From assembly GCA_021404565.1 (NCBI GenBank), contig JAAWWF010000019.1:38722-102721 (forward strand): DNA of 64,000 nucleotides, in the 5' to 3' direction. The notes beneath the pieces are model-generated. The model ran no database searches. It was not told the DNA's origin and saw only the letters and a program-made list of their open reading frames with translations. A program made the position numbers and the translations under genes. This document shows, in pieces, positions 1 to 8,764 of the stretch (position 1 is its first letter; every line of letters starts with the position of its first letter). Source of the stretch: Roseivirga sp. (GTDB taxonomy: Bacteria; Bacteroidota; Bacteroidia; Cytophagales; Cyclobacteriaceae).

Positions 1-2
1 AA

Positions 3-86
3 CTCATCAAACAGGCGGCAAGGTTAGATTTGACAGCACATTCTATACAGCGACATGGCTACTTTGAGAAACTCTGGAATGATTGA
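3..86 (+). CDS. C-terminal end of an unidentified protein (partial)
   Basis: One reading frame stays open from the window edge and encodes 27 residues ending in FEKLWND before TGA. The other two forward frames hit stops early (at about base 25 and base 65), so this is the most likely tail of a gene that begins outside the window. The fragment is too short to assign to a family. It could also be chance coding in an intergenic stretch. Confidence 0.35.
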   Translation, partial: LIKQAARLDLTAHSIQRHGYFEKLWND

Positions 87-131
87 TCAGTCATTTCCGC
101 TCATTTTGCTCAAAAGCTACCTGACCTTCAC

Positions 132-139
132 TATTTTTG
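132..139 (+). promoter_or_regulatory. Bacteroidota -7 promoter element (TATTTTTG)
   Basis: The octamer matches the TAnnTTTG consensus exactly and lies about 30 bases before the ATG of the hydratase gene. A TTG in frame at 141 touches this element, so the downstream ATG at 171 is the better start. I did not find a convincing -33 TTG at standard spacing. Confidence 0.45.
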
Positions 140-170
140 ATTGAGTGAGGAAAATCAAAAAAACGTGGAA

Positions 171-944
171 ATGGATTTTGTGAAATACGAGGTGAAAAAC
201 AGGGTAGCGACCATCACCCTGAGCCGACCTGAGAAGCGCAATGCACTTAATGGAGAGGTGGTGACAGAATTAAAAACAGCATTTACCCGGGCCTCTGATG
301 ATCCGCTGGTGAAGGTAGTGGTACTGGCCGCTGAGGGTGATGCATTTTGTGCAGGAGCAGATCTGGCTTATCTACAAGAGCTGCAAAACAATACTTTTGA
401 AGAGAACCTCGCAGACTCTTCTCATCTCATGGAGCTCTTTAAAATGATCTACGAGCACAAGCATGTGGTTATAGCAAAGGTGCAGGGGCATGCTATAGCC
501 GGTGGTTGTGGGTTAGCGACAGTTTGCGATTTTTCTTTTACCGTGCCGGAGGCAAAGTTTGGTTATACCGAGGTAAGAATTGGCTTTATCCCGGCTATTG
601 TTAAGGTCTTTCTCCTGAGAAAGATCGGAGAAGGAAAATCTAAAGAGTTGCTTCTTTCCGGAGATTTAATTGATGCGGGTAAGGCAGAGGCAATGGGGCT
701 CGTCAATTGGATGGTTGCCGCCAATGAGCTGGATGTGAAAGTAGAGGCTTTTGCTCAAAAACTGGTGACCAAAAACTCTGGTCAATCTATGAGTCTTACT
801 AAAGCCATGATTGCCAATGTTCAATCAATGAATGTGGAGGAAGGGTTGGCCTATGCAGCAAAACAAAATGCCAGTGCCCGCGGTACCGAAGATTGCCAAA
901 GGGGCATTGCTTCATTTTTAAATAAAGAGAAGCTTGTCTGGTGA
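171..944 (+). CDS. Enoyl-CoA hydratase/isomerase (crotonase) family protein, possibly methylglutaconyl-CoA hydratase-like
   Basis: This 257-residue protein has the full crotonase fold. The first oxyanion-hole segment FCAGADL is at residues 59-65 and the second, GHAIAGGCGLA, at 106-116. The FGYTEVRIG segment (130-138) supplies one of the two glutamates that hydrate the double bond in classical enoyl-CoA hydratases. The other glutamate, normally in the GGGCELA context, is glycine here (GGCGLA). The family includes hydratases, isomerases and decarboxylases acting on acyl-CoA thioesters in the cytoplasm. The GGCGLA variant resembles what I recall of leucine-pathway methylglutaconyl-CoA hydratases in Bacteroidota, so that is my preferred guess, but the substrate cannot be fixed from sequence. 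The ATG at 171 is chosen over a TTG at 141 because the latter abuts the -7 element and family members normally begin at this methionine. recQ follows 82 bases later on the same strand. Confidence 0.85.
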   Translation: MDFVKYEVKNRVATITLSRPEKRNALNGEVVTELKTAFTRASDDPLVKVVVLAAEGDAFCAGADLAYLQELQNNTFEENLADSSHLMELFKMIYEHKHVVIAKVQGHAIAGGCGLATVCDFSFTVPEAKFGYTEVRIGFIPAIVKVFLLRKIGEGKSKELLLSGDLIDAGKAEAMGLVNWMVAANELDVKVEAFAQKLVTKNSGQSMSLTKAMIANVQSMNVEEGLAYAAKQNASARGTEDCQRGIASFLNKEKLVW

Positions 945-1012
945 TATGTTTTTTGACCTCCCTCTTTTTCTGTGAAGGGTCAGATTCAACCACAAGCTAT
1001 AATCCTATTTCT

Positions 1013-1020
1013 TAAATTCG
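1013..1020 (+). promoter_or_regulatory. Possible -7 element (TAAATTCG) directly before recQ
   Basis: This octamer differs from TAnnTTTG at one position and ends six bases before the GTG of recQ. If used, the transcript would be leaderless or nearly so. Similar TAnnTTCG octamers precede the genes at 49450 and 54587. Confidence 0.3.
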
Positions 1021-1026
1021 CCCGAA

Positions 1027-2952
1027 GTGAAGCAGGCCATTGATATATTGAAATCTTACTGGGGCTATGAAGAATTCAGGCCTTTACAAGAAGATATTAT
1101 CAATGCTGCAGTAGCCGGTAAGGACGTTCTGGCCCTATTACCCACTGGTGGTGGTAAATCTATCTGTTTTCAAGTACCAGCCCTGATGATGGACGGCTTG
1201 TGTCTGGTAGTATCACCGCTTATTGCTCTGATCAAAGACCAGGTCTCTCAGCTAAAAAAACGAGAAATCCGGGCCGAGGCCCTCCATGCGGGGATGTCTA
1301 AACGTGAGATTGATATTGCACTGGACAACTGTGTACACGCGGATGTAAAATTTCTTTATCTCTCTCCGGAACGGCTCAAATCGGAGCTTTTTATAGAGCG
1401 TATAAAAATTGTTCTGCAAAGGAGAGGTGTGTGTCTGATTGCTGTGGATGAAGCGCATTGTATCTCACAATGGGGGTATGACTTTCGTCCTGCCTACCTG
1501 GAAATAGCTGAGGTGAGGGAAATACTTCCTGATACGCCCATCATGGCGCTCACGGCTACTGCTACCCCTGAGGTGCGGGAAGACATTCAGGAAAAGCTGG
1601 TTTTCAGAAACCATCAGATTTTTACCAAGAGCTTTGCGCGGGCCAATCTGTCTTATTCGGTACGATTTGAAGAGCACAAAGAGCGAAAAATGCTCCAGAT
1701 CCTGCAGCGTATTAGAGGCAGTGCGGTGGTGTATGTGGGAACCCGGAGGCATACCAAAGAACTGGCTTATGTACTCCAGCGCAATCACATCAGTGCTGAT
1801 TTCTATCATGCGGGCCTGGAACATGAAGAGCGCAGTCGTAAACAGGAAGACTGGATTCACAACCGGACCCGGGTGATTGTTTCCACCAACGCCTTTGGGA
1901 TGGGGATTGACAAGCCCGATGTCAGAGTGGTCATTCATATGGATATACCGGCCAATCTGGAGTCTTACTACCAGGAGGCGGGCCGGGCAGGGCGTGACGA
2001 AGAAAAGGCCTTTGGAGTGTTGATCTGCAATCAGAAAGATATTCTGGATTTAAGAGAGAAAACCAAAAACTCTCTTCCTGGTGAAAAGCTTATTAGGGAA
2101 GTATATCAAATGCTGGGTAACTATTTTCAGCTGGCCATAGGTTCTCACCCTGCCGATAGTTTCGATTTCGACTTTCAGGCTTTTACCAAACGGTTTGATC
2201 GACACCCTTTGGAGGTTTTTAACAGTCTTAAGGTGCTGGGCAATCAAGGTGTCATCTACTTGAGCGAATCGTTCTTTGCTCCCTCAAAAGTGGTTTTTGC
2301 TATCAACCAAAAAGCGCTTTACGAATTTCAAATTGCCAATGTGGCCTATGATCCTATTATCAAAGGGCTGTTGCGGCTTTATGGAGGCGAGCTTTATAAT
2401 TATCCCATTTCCATTAATGAAGGTAATCTGGCAGCACTGCTCGGCACCTCGTTAAATGTATGCAAGGGAGTGTTGACGCAATTGGCTGAAAGGGGGGTGA
2501 TAGAGTATTTCCCCCGTAAGGACAAGCCGCAGTTGCTCTTTCTCGAGCCGCGTGAAGCAGCAGAGAAACTGGGCCTTGATATGCCGTCCATCAATGCGAG
2601 ACGGAAACTTACCCTTGAGAAAATGGAAGCGGTGATTTCTTATTTGCACAATGAGGATCGATGTCGCACCCAACAGCTTCTTGAGTACTTCGGGGAGGTG
2701 TCTTACGATAAATGTGAGGTCTGCGATGTTTGTGTAGATCAGAAGAAACATAGTGGAGATGCCGTCTTAAATCAGCATTATGAGAAGCAGGTCAAAGCCA
2801 TTCTACATCAAGAAGTGAATTTGACACTTGATGGGCTGCTAGAAATTCTGGACCCTGAGAATCGAGAACTTTTCACTCAGAAAGTTTCGGAAATGCTGGA
2901 TCATGGAGTGCTGTACTTTGACGATTTTGGAAAAATTAGAACTTCTCGCTAG
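1027..2952 (+). CDS. recQ: ATP-dependent DNA helicase RecQ
   Basis: This is a 641-residue superfamily 2 helicase that unwinds DNA 3'-5' in recombination and repair. The RecQ aromatic and glutamine motif FRPLQ lies at residues 18-22, Walker A GGGKS at 41-45, the DEAH box with the RecQ-specific CISQWGYDFRP segment at 141-155, motif III TATAT at 176-180, and motif VI QEAGRAGRDE near 318-327. A cysteine cluster (CRTQQLLEYFGE followed by CEVCDVC) near residues 550-572 corresponds to the RecQ zinc site. The region between the helicase core and this cluster is about 200 residues of less conserved sequence, and no HRDC domain is evident. The start is GTG; no nearer ATG precedes the helicase motifs. 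The gene appears to be monocistronic or cotranscribed with the preceding hydratase. Confidence 0.95.
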   Translation: MKQAIDILKSYWGYEEFRPLQEDIINAAVAGKDVLALLPTGGGKSICFQVPALMMDGLCLVVSPLIALIKDQVSQLKKREIRAEALHAGMSKREIDIALDNCVHADVKFLYLSPERLKSELFIERIKIVLQRRGVCLIAVDEAHCISQWGYDFRPAYLEIAEVREILPDTPIMALTATATPEVREDIQEKLVFRNHQIFTKSFARANLSYSVRFEEHKERKMLQILQRIRGSAVVYVGTRRHTKELAYVLQRNHISADFYHAGLEHEERSRKQEDWIHNRTRVIVSTNAFGMGIDKPDVRVVIHMDIPANLESYYQEAGRAGRDEEKAFGVLICNQKDILDLREKTKNSLPGEKLIREVYQMLGNYFQLAIGSHPADSFDFDFQAFTKRFDRHPLEVFNSLKVLGNQGVIYLSESFFAPSKVVFAINQKALYEFQIANVAYDPIIKGLLRLYGGELYNYPISINEGNLAALLGTSLNVCKGVLTQLAERGVIEYFPRKDKPQLLFLEPREAAEKLGLDMPSINARRKLTLEKMEAVISYLHNEDRCRTQQLLEYFGEVSYDKCEVCDVCVDQKKHSGDAVLNQHYEKQVKAILHQEVNLTLDGLLEILDPENRELFTQKVSEMLDHGVLYFDDFGKIRTSR

Positions 2953-3017
2953 TACTATTACGTTAACATCCAGTATCTTCCAATTGATAAATAATCCGGC
3001 TGCCTGTCCCCTGAAAA

Positions 3018-3611
3018 ATGACATTCTTTGACGAGGTTTTTTCTAAGCTTTTTGGCAAAAAAGAAGCATCTACGGCTCCTTTAATTCATGAACCGCTGTC
3101 GAGAAGTGAAATGCAGTCTGACCAATATGCCGACTGGATTGCAGCCAATGTTCATGTGCCGATCATTGAAGACCTAAGTAGTGCTTATCACAAGAAGAAG
3201 CTGGGAATTATTTCTCCTCTGGAAGTACATCTTTTAAATACCCGATATTCTAATGGCTTTGCCCTCTCTTATGATGAGAGCATTCCTGATGAATCCTTTC
3301 GTAATCTCTTTGACTACCTGAAAGATCGTACACTTCGCCTGGGCTATAAACTGGCACAGGCAGATCGTAGAATACTGGACAAGGGGGATTATGAAGAGAC
3401 CATTGAGAAATGGTATTTGAAACCTGATGTAGTACATTCTGGTAAGGAATTTGAGGACCAACGATATGGTAATGTACTGATGGAACACATCGCGGTCGAT
3501 CGTAAACCGAGTTATATCAAATTGATGGTGAATGTATATCAAGGCAGGCCTTATGCAGAAGCTTTACCCTTTGACGAATTTTTGGACGAACTCTTTAATC
3601 TCTATGACTAG
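3018..3611 (+). CDS. Uncharacterised cytoplasmic protein, 197 residues
   Basis: I do not recognise a family. The protein is charged and soluble, without signal peptide or membrane segment. It begins with a short amphipathic stretch (FFDEVFSKLFGKK), and the central part contains acidic and aromatic clusters such as YEETIEKWYLKP. Its stop codon overlaps the start of the following lipoprotein gene by 8 bases, so the two are probably translationally coupled. It opens a tight run of four genes on the + strand (3018-5078) that ends in a Nudix hydrolase. Confidence 0.75.
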   Translation: MTFFDEVFSKLFGKKEASTAPLIHEPLSRSEMQSDQYADWIAANVHVPIIEDLSSAYHKKKLGIISPLEVHLLNTRYSNGFALSYDESIPDESFRNLFDYLKDRTLRLGYKLAQADRRILDKGDYEETIEKWYLKPDVVHSGKEFEDQRYGNVLMEHIAVDRKPSYIKLMVNVYQGRPYAEALPFDEFLDELFNLYD

Positions 3612-4131
3612 ATTGAGAAATAGGGCTTTTTATTTAGTGTTGACACTACTTATAATTGTGTCTGTTGTTAACTCTTGTCACTCGGCCCGTGTGGTTCAAC
3701 CTGAGGATGGTGCCCCTGTCGAAGAAGTCATTAACCTATTAAAGCAGGTTCTTCATGATGAGTCTATCGAAGAGTTTCAAATTGAAATAACTAACGCTCA
3801 TAATGGGCACTATTATTTGACTTCCGGTATCAACAAGGTTATGGACAAAATCAGGTTGACAACACGTACCATAAATAGGCAAGGGATAGAAATGGATACT
3901 TCTATGGTACTTCAGTCTGATGTTTTTGAGGAGCGACTCAATTTTGAACTGAGAACTCCAAAAATTGCTTTAGCGGGGCATTATCAGACTGTAGACATCT
4001 CCATTGGTGAAACGAAATACAATTTTAGCACCAGGCGTGCTTTTGGTTTAATGTCTCTTTTAAGAGAAGGAAAAGCAGTCCCTTCTGAGCGTCAGAGGAG
4101 ACAAATATTGAATACAAACAAAGCGAACTAA
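3604..4131 (+). CDS. Uncharacterised lipoprotein, 175 residues
   Basis: The ATG at 3604 gives a clear type II signal peptide: a basic N terminus, a hydrophobic run (LVLTLLIIVSVV) and a lipobox ending at Cys25 (VVNSC). An in-frame ATG at 3532 would add 24 residues inside the upstream gene and bury the signal, so it is rejected. The mature part is mostly beta-like, with a segment GHYQTVDISIGETKYNFSTRRAF near the C terminus, and has no motif I can name. It overlaps the upstream gene by 8 bases and is followed 4 bases later by a GTG and then the ATG of the next secreted protein. Probable location is the periplasmic or outer membrane face. Confidence 0.75.
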   Translation: MTRLRNRAFYLVLTLLIIVSVVNSCHSARVVQPEDGAPVEEVINLLKQVLHDESIEEFQIEITNAHNGHYYLTSGINKVMDKIRLTTRTINRQGIEMDTSMVLQSDVFEERLNFELRTPKIALAGHYQTVDISIGETKYNFSTRRAFGLMSLLREGKAVPSERQRRQILNTNKAN

Positions 4132-4138
4132 TAAAGTG

Positions 4139-4510
4139 ATGAAAAGACTATTTCCCCTTATTCTCATGATAGTCATGAGTACCATTTTTATTCAGAACAA
4201 GGCTGAAGCACAAATCTTGAGTACTAAATTGAAAATCACAGTGGTCGATGCTTTAGGTAATGTTGTTCAGGATGCTAAGGTGAGGATTTTTAAAAATGAG
4301 GCTGACTATACCAAAGAGGTAAATGACGTACAAAAATTTAAGCTAACCAATGCCAAGGGCCAGGTCACCTTTAAGAAACTGAATGCCGCTTCTTACTATA
4401 TTCTGGTGGCGAAAGGAGATCTGGATAACACCGATGGAGGGTCCATTGTGGACACACTAAAGGCGGGGAAGGTGAATAAAGTGAATATTGTGATCACCGA
4501 TGGTCTCTGA
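4139..4510 (+). CDS. Small secreted carboxypeptidase-regulatory-like (transthyretin-fold) protein
   Basis: A 123-residue protein with a signal peptide (cleavage likely after AEA at residue 24). It is followed by one Ig-like or prealbumin-like domain: the pattern LKITVVDALGNVVQDAKVRI and then LTNAKGQVTFKKLNAASYYILVAKG is the usual signature of carboxypeptidase regulatory-like domains, which are common in Bacteroidota envelope proteins. The function of the isolated domain is not predictable. A GTG precedes the ATG by one codon; I chose the ATG. The 3' end overlaps the Nudix gene by 11 bases, suggesting coupling. Confidence 0.75.
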   Translation: MKRLFPLILMIVMSTIFIQNKAEAQILSTKLKITVVDALGNVVQDAKVRIFKNEADYTKEVNDVQKFKLTNAKGQVTFKKLNAASYYILVAKGDLDNTDGGSIVDTLKAGKVNKVNIVITDGL

Positions 4511-5078
4511 CACGCGTAAACGACTTCTCGCATCGCTGGTAGCCTATGAGAGCGACTACCCGGCTGAAATGGCTTTTAAAAGACGATTCATTGAGTTGAT
4601 TGAAAACCATGACAACTGCTTCGAACGATCTCTACTCACCAGACATATCACTGGATCGGTCTGGATTGTTGATGAATCTTTCAGCGCTGCTTTTATGACG
4701 CACCATGCCAAGCTGAACCGATGGCTCCAACCAGGCGGGCATGCTGATGGTGATGAGAATGTGTCCAGGGTGGCTCTGAAAGAAGCATTGGAAGAAACCG
4801 GCATGGCTGGACTGAAGCTTTACTCAGATCAGATTTTTGATCTCGATATTCATGTCATCCCTGAGCGCAAGGGAATCCCACAGCACGAGCATTTTGATAT
4901 CAGGTATCTGATCAGAGTAGACAGAAATACACCCTTCCAACTCAGCGATGAGTCTAACGAGCTTGCCTGGCTGCCGCTGGACAAGGCTGCTCAAGAAACA
5001 GATGATAATAAATCCATCCTGAGAATGGTGGAGAAAACAAAAAGCATATCGGGTAAAATGTCAGCTCATACGTATTAA
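4500..5078 (+). CDS. Nudix hydrolase
   Basis: The 192-residue protein carries an almost canonical Nudix box at residues 80-102: Gly80, Glu86, then Lys94-Glu95 in place of Arg-Glu, then Glu98-Glu99-Thr-Gly101. The GGHADGDE opening is typical of a broad group of Nudix enzymes of unassigned substrate. These enzymes hydrolyse nucleoside diphosphates linked to other groups, using Mg2+ held by the box glutamates. There is no signal peptide, so it is cytoplasmic. It overlaps the previous secreted-protein gene by 11 bases. Whether the four-gene run shares one pathway is unknown. Confidence 0.9.
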   Translation: MVSDTRKRLLASLVAYESDYPAEMAFKRRFIELIENHDNCFERSLLTRHITGSVWIVDESFSAAFMTHHAKLNRWLQPGGHADGDENVSRVALKEALEETGMAGLKLYSDQIFDLDIHVIPERKGIPQHEHFDIRYLIRVDRNTPFQLSDESNELAWLPLDKAAQETDDNKSILRMVEKTKSISGKMSAHTY

Positions 5079-5094
5079 AATGGCATTCTTGCGT

Positions 5095-5102
5095 TATCTT
5101 TA
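5095..5102 (+). promoter_or_regulatory. Probable -7 element (TATCTTTA) before the T9SS type A gene
   Basis: Seven of the consensus positions of TAnnTTTG are respected; only the final G is A. It lies six bases before the ATG at 5109, implying a very short leader. Confidence 0.3.
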
Positions 5103-5108
5103 GCGAAC

Positions 5109-7943
5109 ATGAGAAAACTGAAACTACAAGGGTTTTTCCTGGTGTTGGTATCCGTTTGGGTACTGATTTCTATAGCAGGAGTCTTTTTAGCCAATCATCC
5201 TGAACAAAGCGAATTAGTGTCGGCCCCTGAGGCCAGGTCTGAAATAGGGGCAAAAGAAAACGTACAATCCAGAAGAGAGTACGAACAGATGCGACTTACT
5301 AACCCGCAGACAGGCACCATCCCCAATGACATACGAAACAAAGAGTTGGCTTTTGCCAAAGGAAAGCTGGCTGGAGTTGATCAGAATGGAATAAAGAAAG
5401 AGTCGGCTGGTGCTGATATAGCCGATAATGCAGATGCACTTGATTGGAGTGCGATTGGTCCTGAGAATTTCGGAGGCAGAACACGCGCTCTGGCCATTGA
5501 TGTGACCAATGAGAGTATTTTACTGGCAGGAGGTGTCTCTGGAGGAGTGTGGCGTTCTGAGGATGCCGGAGCCAGCTGGACAAAAACTACCACCACCGAT
5601 CAGCTTCAGAGTGTTACGGCTATTGTTCAGGATACAAGGCCGGGTAAAGAGAATATATGGTATTATGGTACAGGAGAACTCATAGGAAATTCCAGCAGAG
5701 CCTCAGGAGCTCCGTTTCGTGGAGATGGTATGTTCAAATCCACCGATGGTGGTCGAAGCTGGCAACCACTGGTATCTACCCAAACGAATAACCCCGGAAG
5801 CTTCGATTTTCCTTTTAATTATGTGTGGGCACTGGCAACCAATCCCAATAGCACAGACGATGAAATTTATGCCGCAATCTTCGGAGGTATTGTACGTTCA
5901 ACCGATGGTGGACAAACCTGGGAAACCGTTCTGGGTGGAGACCTGCTGGGTTTGGGGAGTACAGACCTCAACGAAGTCACCTCTATATTCTATACAGATT
6001 TGCATAGAGCTACTGATGGCACCTTTTATGCCACCCTGAGTTCGGTAACCAATGACCCTGACGAACTTTCACCGGCTGGCGGATTTTATCGCTCTACCGA
6101 TGGACAGAACTGGCAGAAATTTTTCGGAGAGTCGGGAGTTCCCACCAGACGCACCGAAATAGGTTCATCTCCGAGCAATCCTGATATAGTTTATTTTATA
6201 TCTGATACCAGGAACACACATGAGCTAAGGAAGTTTGACCGTGTCGCCAATCGGGTGGAAACGATGAATGGCCTGCCTGATGGTACGGGGGATATAGAAT
6301 TGTTTGAGTCTCAAAACTCATACGATATGTTCGTAAGAGTGCATCCGACAGATGAAAACACGGTTTTCTTAGGAGGAACCAATTTATACCGGTCGACTGA
6401 TGGCTTTGCCACAAGAAATAACACGACATTAATTGGTGGTTATGACCCGGATGCTGAAGGGGTTGCCATTTATCCCGGCCATCACCCTGACCAGCATGAG
6501 TTGCTCTTTTTGCCTTCAAACCCCAATGTGATTTTATCTGCGAACGATGGCGGTGTATTCAGGTCTTCCAACTCTCTGGCGGCTGAGGTGACCTATGAAT
6601 CGCTTAACAATGGCTACATCACTACCCAATTTTATACTGGGCATGTCAGTAGATTCGCCAGCGACAGCTTTGTTCTCGGTGGTCTGCAGGATAACGGAAG
6701 TCTGCTCTCGACTAGCACTTTCACACAGGACAATGCTCAAAGAATTATCGGAGGAGACGGGGCTTATGCAGCCTCCACCCGCTTTGGTATCTATTATTAC
6801 ATGTCATTTCAGAACAGCCGCATATTCAGGCTTACATTGAATGATGAATTCGGTCTTACGAGTTTTGCCAGGGTAGACCCCCTGGGAGGTGGTTCTGACC
6901 CTGATCAGCCCTACTTATTTATCAACCCATATATACTGGATCCAAACAACGGTAACCGTATGTACCTGGCGGGAGGTGACTTTCTCTGGAGAAACAGAAA
7001 CCTGGCTCAGATTACATCAGGCTCTCAGGACCCTACATCTGTCAATTGGACCAGACTTAATCAGACAGAGATTCCCAGTGGGGTGATTAGCGCTGTTGAG
7101 GTTTCTACAGAACCGGCTAATGTAGTCTTCTATGGAACTTCTCTTGGCAGACTGTTTAAGATAGAAGATGCACATTCAGACGACTACAGTGTGACTGATA
7201 TTACTTCGGGTATATTTCCGGTTGAAGCATATATAGGTTCTATATCGGTGAATCCGGTAGATGCTTCTGAGGTATTGGTGACCTTTACAAATTATGGTGT
7301 TGTCAGTGTATTTCGCTCTACCGATGGAGGTACTTCATTTACAGATGTATCCGGAAACCTTGAAGAACAGCCTGATGGCAGTGGTAACGGACCATCTGTG
7401 AGATGGGTGAGAGTCGTGCCTAAAACCGATGGGTCCTCAGAGTACTTTTTAGCAACAAGCACTGGTCTTTACAGTACTACCAGTCTTGGTGCCGCAGCTA
7501 TCAATTGGGAACTTGAATCACCCAATGAAATTGGCAACTCTATCGTAAATATGGTTGATTATCGTAGACTTGATGGGCGTGTAGTTGCCGCTACTCATGG
7601 CAATGGTATGTTTGTGTCTCGTATTACGGACGTAGTGAGGCCCGAAGTGGTGACCTTTGGTGATAACCTGGAGATCGAACCTCCCTTCCCAAATCCCTTT
7701 GTCAATGAGGTAACAATCCGATTCAACCTGCCCGAAACGAGCTTTATCTGGGTAAGGATTTATAATTCATCCGGGCAGTTGGTGAAAATACTGTCTAATG
7801 GACTGGGCTTTCAGGGAAACAACGAGCTTTTCTGGGATGGTACCAACACACAAGGCAACCGTATGGCGCCTGGTCCCTATCTAGTCAGGATTAACTATAA
7901 GGCAGATAATTTCTCGACTCGTATTCTGCTAACCAATAACTAG
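5109..7943 (+). CDS. Secreted BNR/Asp-box beta-propeller protein with T9SS type A C-terminal domain
   Basis: The 944-residue protein begins with a signal sequence (hydrophobic core roughly residues 8-28). It is followed by a long sialidase/Vps10-like propeller region with repeated Asp-box motifs of the form S-x-D-G-G-x-x-W: RSEDAGASW, KSTDGGRSW, RSTDGGQTW, RSTDGQNW and RSTDGGTSF. The last 85-90 residues, beginning at PFPNPFVNEVTIRF and containing IYNSSGQLV and the final LVRINYKADNFSTRILL, form a type A type IX secretion domain, which directs export across the outer membrane and surface attachment. The propeller may bind or cleave glycans or peptides; no catalytic residues for a glycoside hydrolase can be assigned. 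It follows the Nudix gene after 30 bases and has its own putative promoter. Confidence 0.88.
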   Translation: MRKLKLQGFFLVLVSVWVLISIAGVFLANHPEQSELVSAPEARSEIGAKENVQSRREYEQMRLTNPQTGTIPNDIRNKELAFAKGKLAGVDQNGIKKESAGADIADNADALDWSAIGPENFGGRTRALAIDVTNESILLAGGVSGGVWRSEDAGASWTKTTTTDQLQSVTAIVQDTRPGKENIWYYGTGELIGNSSRASGAPFRGDGMFKSTDGGRSWQPLVSTQTNNPGSFDFPFNYVWALATNPNSTDDEIYAAIFGGIVRSTDGGQTWETVLGGDLLGLGSTDLNEVTSIFYTDLHRATDGTFYATLSSVTNDPDELSPAGGFYRSTDGQNWQKFFGESGVPTRRTEIGSSPSNPDIVYFISDTRNTHELRKFDRVANRVETMNGLPDGTGDIELFESQNSYDMFVRVHPTDENTVFLGGTNLYRSTDGFATRNNTTLIGGYDPDAEGVAIYPGHHPDQHELLFLPSNPNVILSANDGGVFRSSNSLAAEVTYESLNNGYITTQFYTGHVSRFASDSFVLGGLQDNGSLLSTSTFTQDNAQRIIGGDGAYAASTRFGIYYYMSFQNSRIFRLTLNDEFGLTSFARVDPLGGGSDPDQPYLFINPYILDPNNGNRMYLAGGDFLWRNRNLAQITSGSQDPTSVNWTRLNQTEIPSGVISAVEVSTEPANVVFYGTSLGRLFKIEDAHSDDYSVTDITSGIFPVEAYIGSISVNPVDASEVLVTFTNYGVVSVFRSTDGGTSFTDVSGNLEEQPDGSGNGPSVRWVRVVPKTDGSSEYFLATSTGLYSTTSLGAAAINWELESPNEIGNSIVNMVDYRRLDGRVVAATHGNGMFVSRITDVVRPEVVTFGDNLEIEPPFPNPFVNEVTIRFNLPETSFIWVRIYNSSGQLVKILSNGLGFQGNNELFWDGTNTQGNRMAPGPYLVRINYKADNFSTRILLTNN

Positions 7944-8021
7944 TTATAAGCGATAGCCTGCCCTCATATTGAAAGGACATTGCTTGTTTTCGTTAACCCT
8001 TTTTCTTTCAAGGCTACCGCT

Positions 8022-8029
8022 TATCTTTG
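8022..8029 (+). promoter_or_regulatory. Bacteroidota -7 promoter element (TATCTTTG)
   Basis: An exact TAnnTTTG match 18 bases before the ATG at 8048. A T-rich segment lies about 20 bases upstream, where the -33 element would be. It separates the TPR lipoprotein gene from the T9SS gene and is likely to drive the TPR-Sua5 pair. Confidence 0.5.
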
Positions 8030-8047
8030 CGCTCTGAAGATGATGCC

Positions 8048-8764
8048 ATGGTAAAACGACTGGGAGTAATTGGAGCCTCACTGCTGTGCTTTGTAATAGT
8101 AGGTTGCGGTATGACCGAAGAGGAGTTGGTAGAAAAGGGGCGAGCGCAAATGGATGTGGAGAATTATGTCGGGGCGATTGAACTCTTCGATCGTGCCATT
8201 GCCAAAAACAACGACAATTTCACTGCTTATAACGCCAGGGGGGTGGCACTCATCAGGATTGATAAGCTGGCAGAGGCCATAACTTCTTTCAATGAAGCGG
8301 TGAGGATCGATAGTAGTGACTACAGGGCTTACTACAATAGAGCAAATGGCAAAAGGCTGCTGGAAGATGATGAAGGTGCGATGCTAGACTACGATAAAGC
8401 AATTGAAATAAAGCCTGATGTTACAGATGCTTATGTGAACAGAGGTGCCATTCTGGCCAAGTATAATGAATTTGACCGGGCACTTTTCGATTTCGAATTT
8501 GCCCTTAGACTTGGTGCGACAAACCCATTACTCTATCTGAATAAGGGGAAGATTGAGCTAAGAATTAACAATCCGGAGGATGCGATTTTTGATTTCAAAA
8601 AAGCCATTGAGATGAAGGAGGATTTTGGAGAAGCTTACTATTGGCTGGGTATGGCAGAAATTGCCAGAGATAACCGAACCGAGGGTTGCGGCTACCTTCA
8701 GAGTGCTTCCAGCTATGGTATTGAAGATGCCCAGGAAGCGATAGCCCAAAACTGCTTGCAATAG
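8048..8764 (+). CDS. Tetratricopeptide-repeat lipoprotein
   Basis: From the ATG at 8048 the 238-residue protein has a lipobox ending at Cys20 (VIVGC). It then has about five to six TPR units between residues 28 and 225, seen as repeated W/Y-x-x-x-G/A patterns such as FTAYNARGVALIRI, YRAYYNRANGKRLL, TDAYVNRGAILAKY and GEAYYWLGMAEIA. TPR lipoproteins of this type act as scaffolds at the periplasmic side of the envelope; the partner is not evident. A TTG further upstream (8027) lies inside the promoter and is rejected. The next gene starts immediately after its stop codon. Confidence 0.88.
   Translation: MVKRLGVIGASLLCFVIVGCGMTEEELVEKGRAQMDVENYVGAIELFDRAIAKNNDNFTAYNARGVALIRIDKLAEAITSFNEAVRIDSSDYRAYYNRANGKRLLEDDEGAMLDYDKAIEIKPDVTDAYVNRGAILAKYNEFDRALFDFEFALRLGATNPLLYLNKGKIELRINNPEDAIFDFKKAIEMKEDFGEAYYWLGMAEIARDNRTEGCGYLQSASSYGIEDAQEAIAQNCLQ

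Noticed and set aside
799..993. Minus-strand frame across the end of the hydratase gene
   Set aside because: It overlaps a confident gene, shows no motif and has the composition of a shadow frame. The many similar frames opposite recQ, the T9SS genes and the dcw genes were rejected for the same reason.
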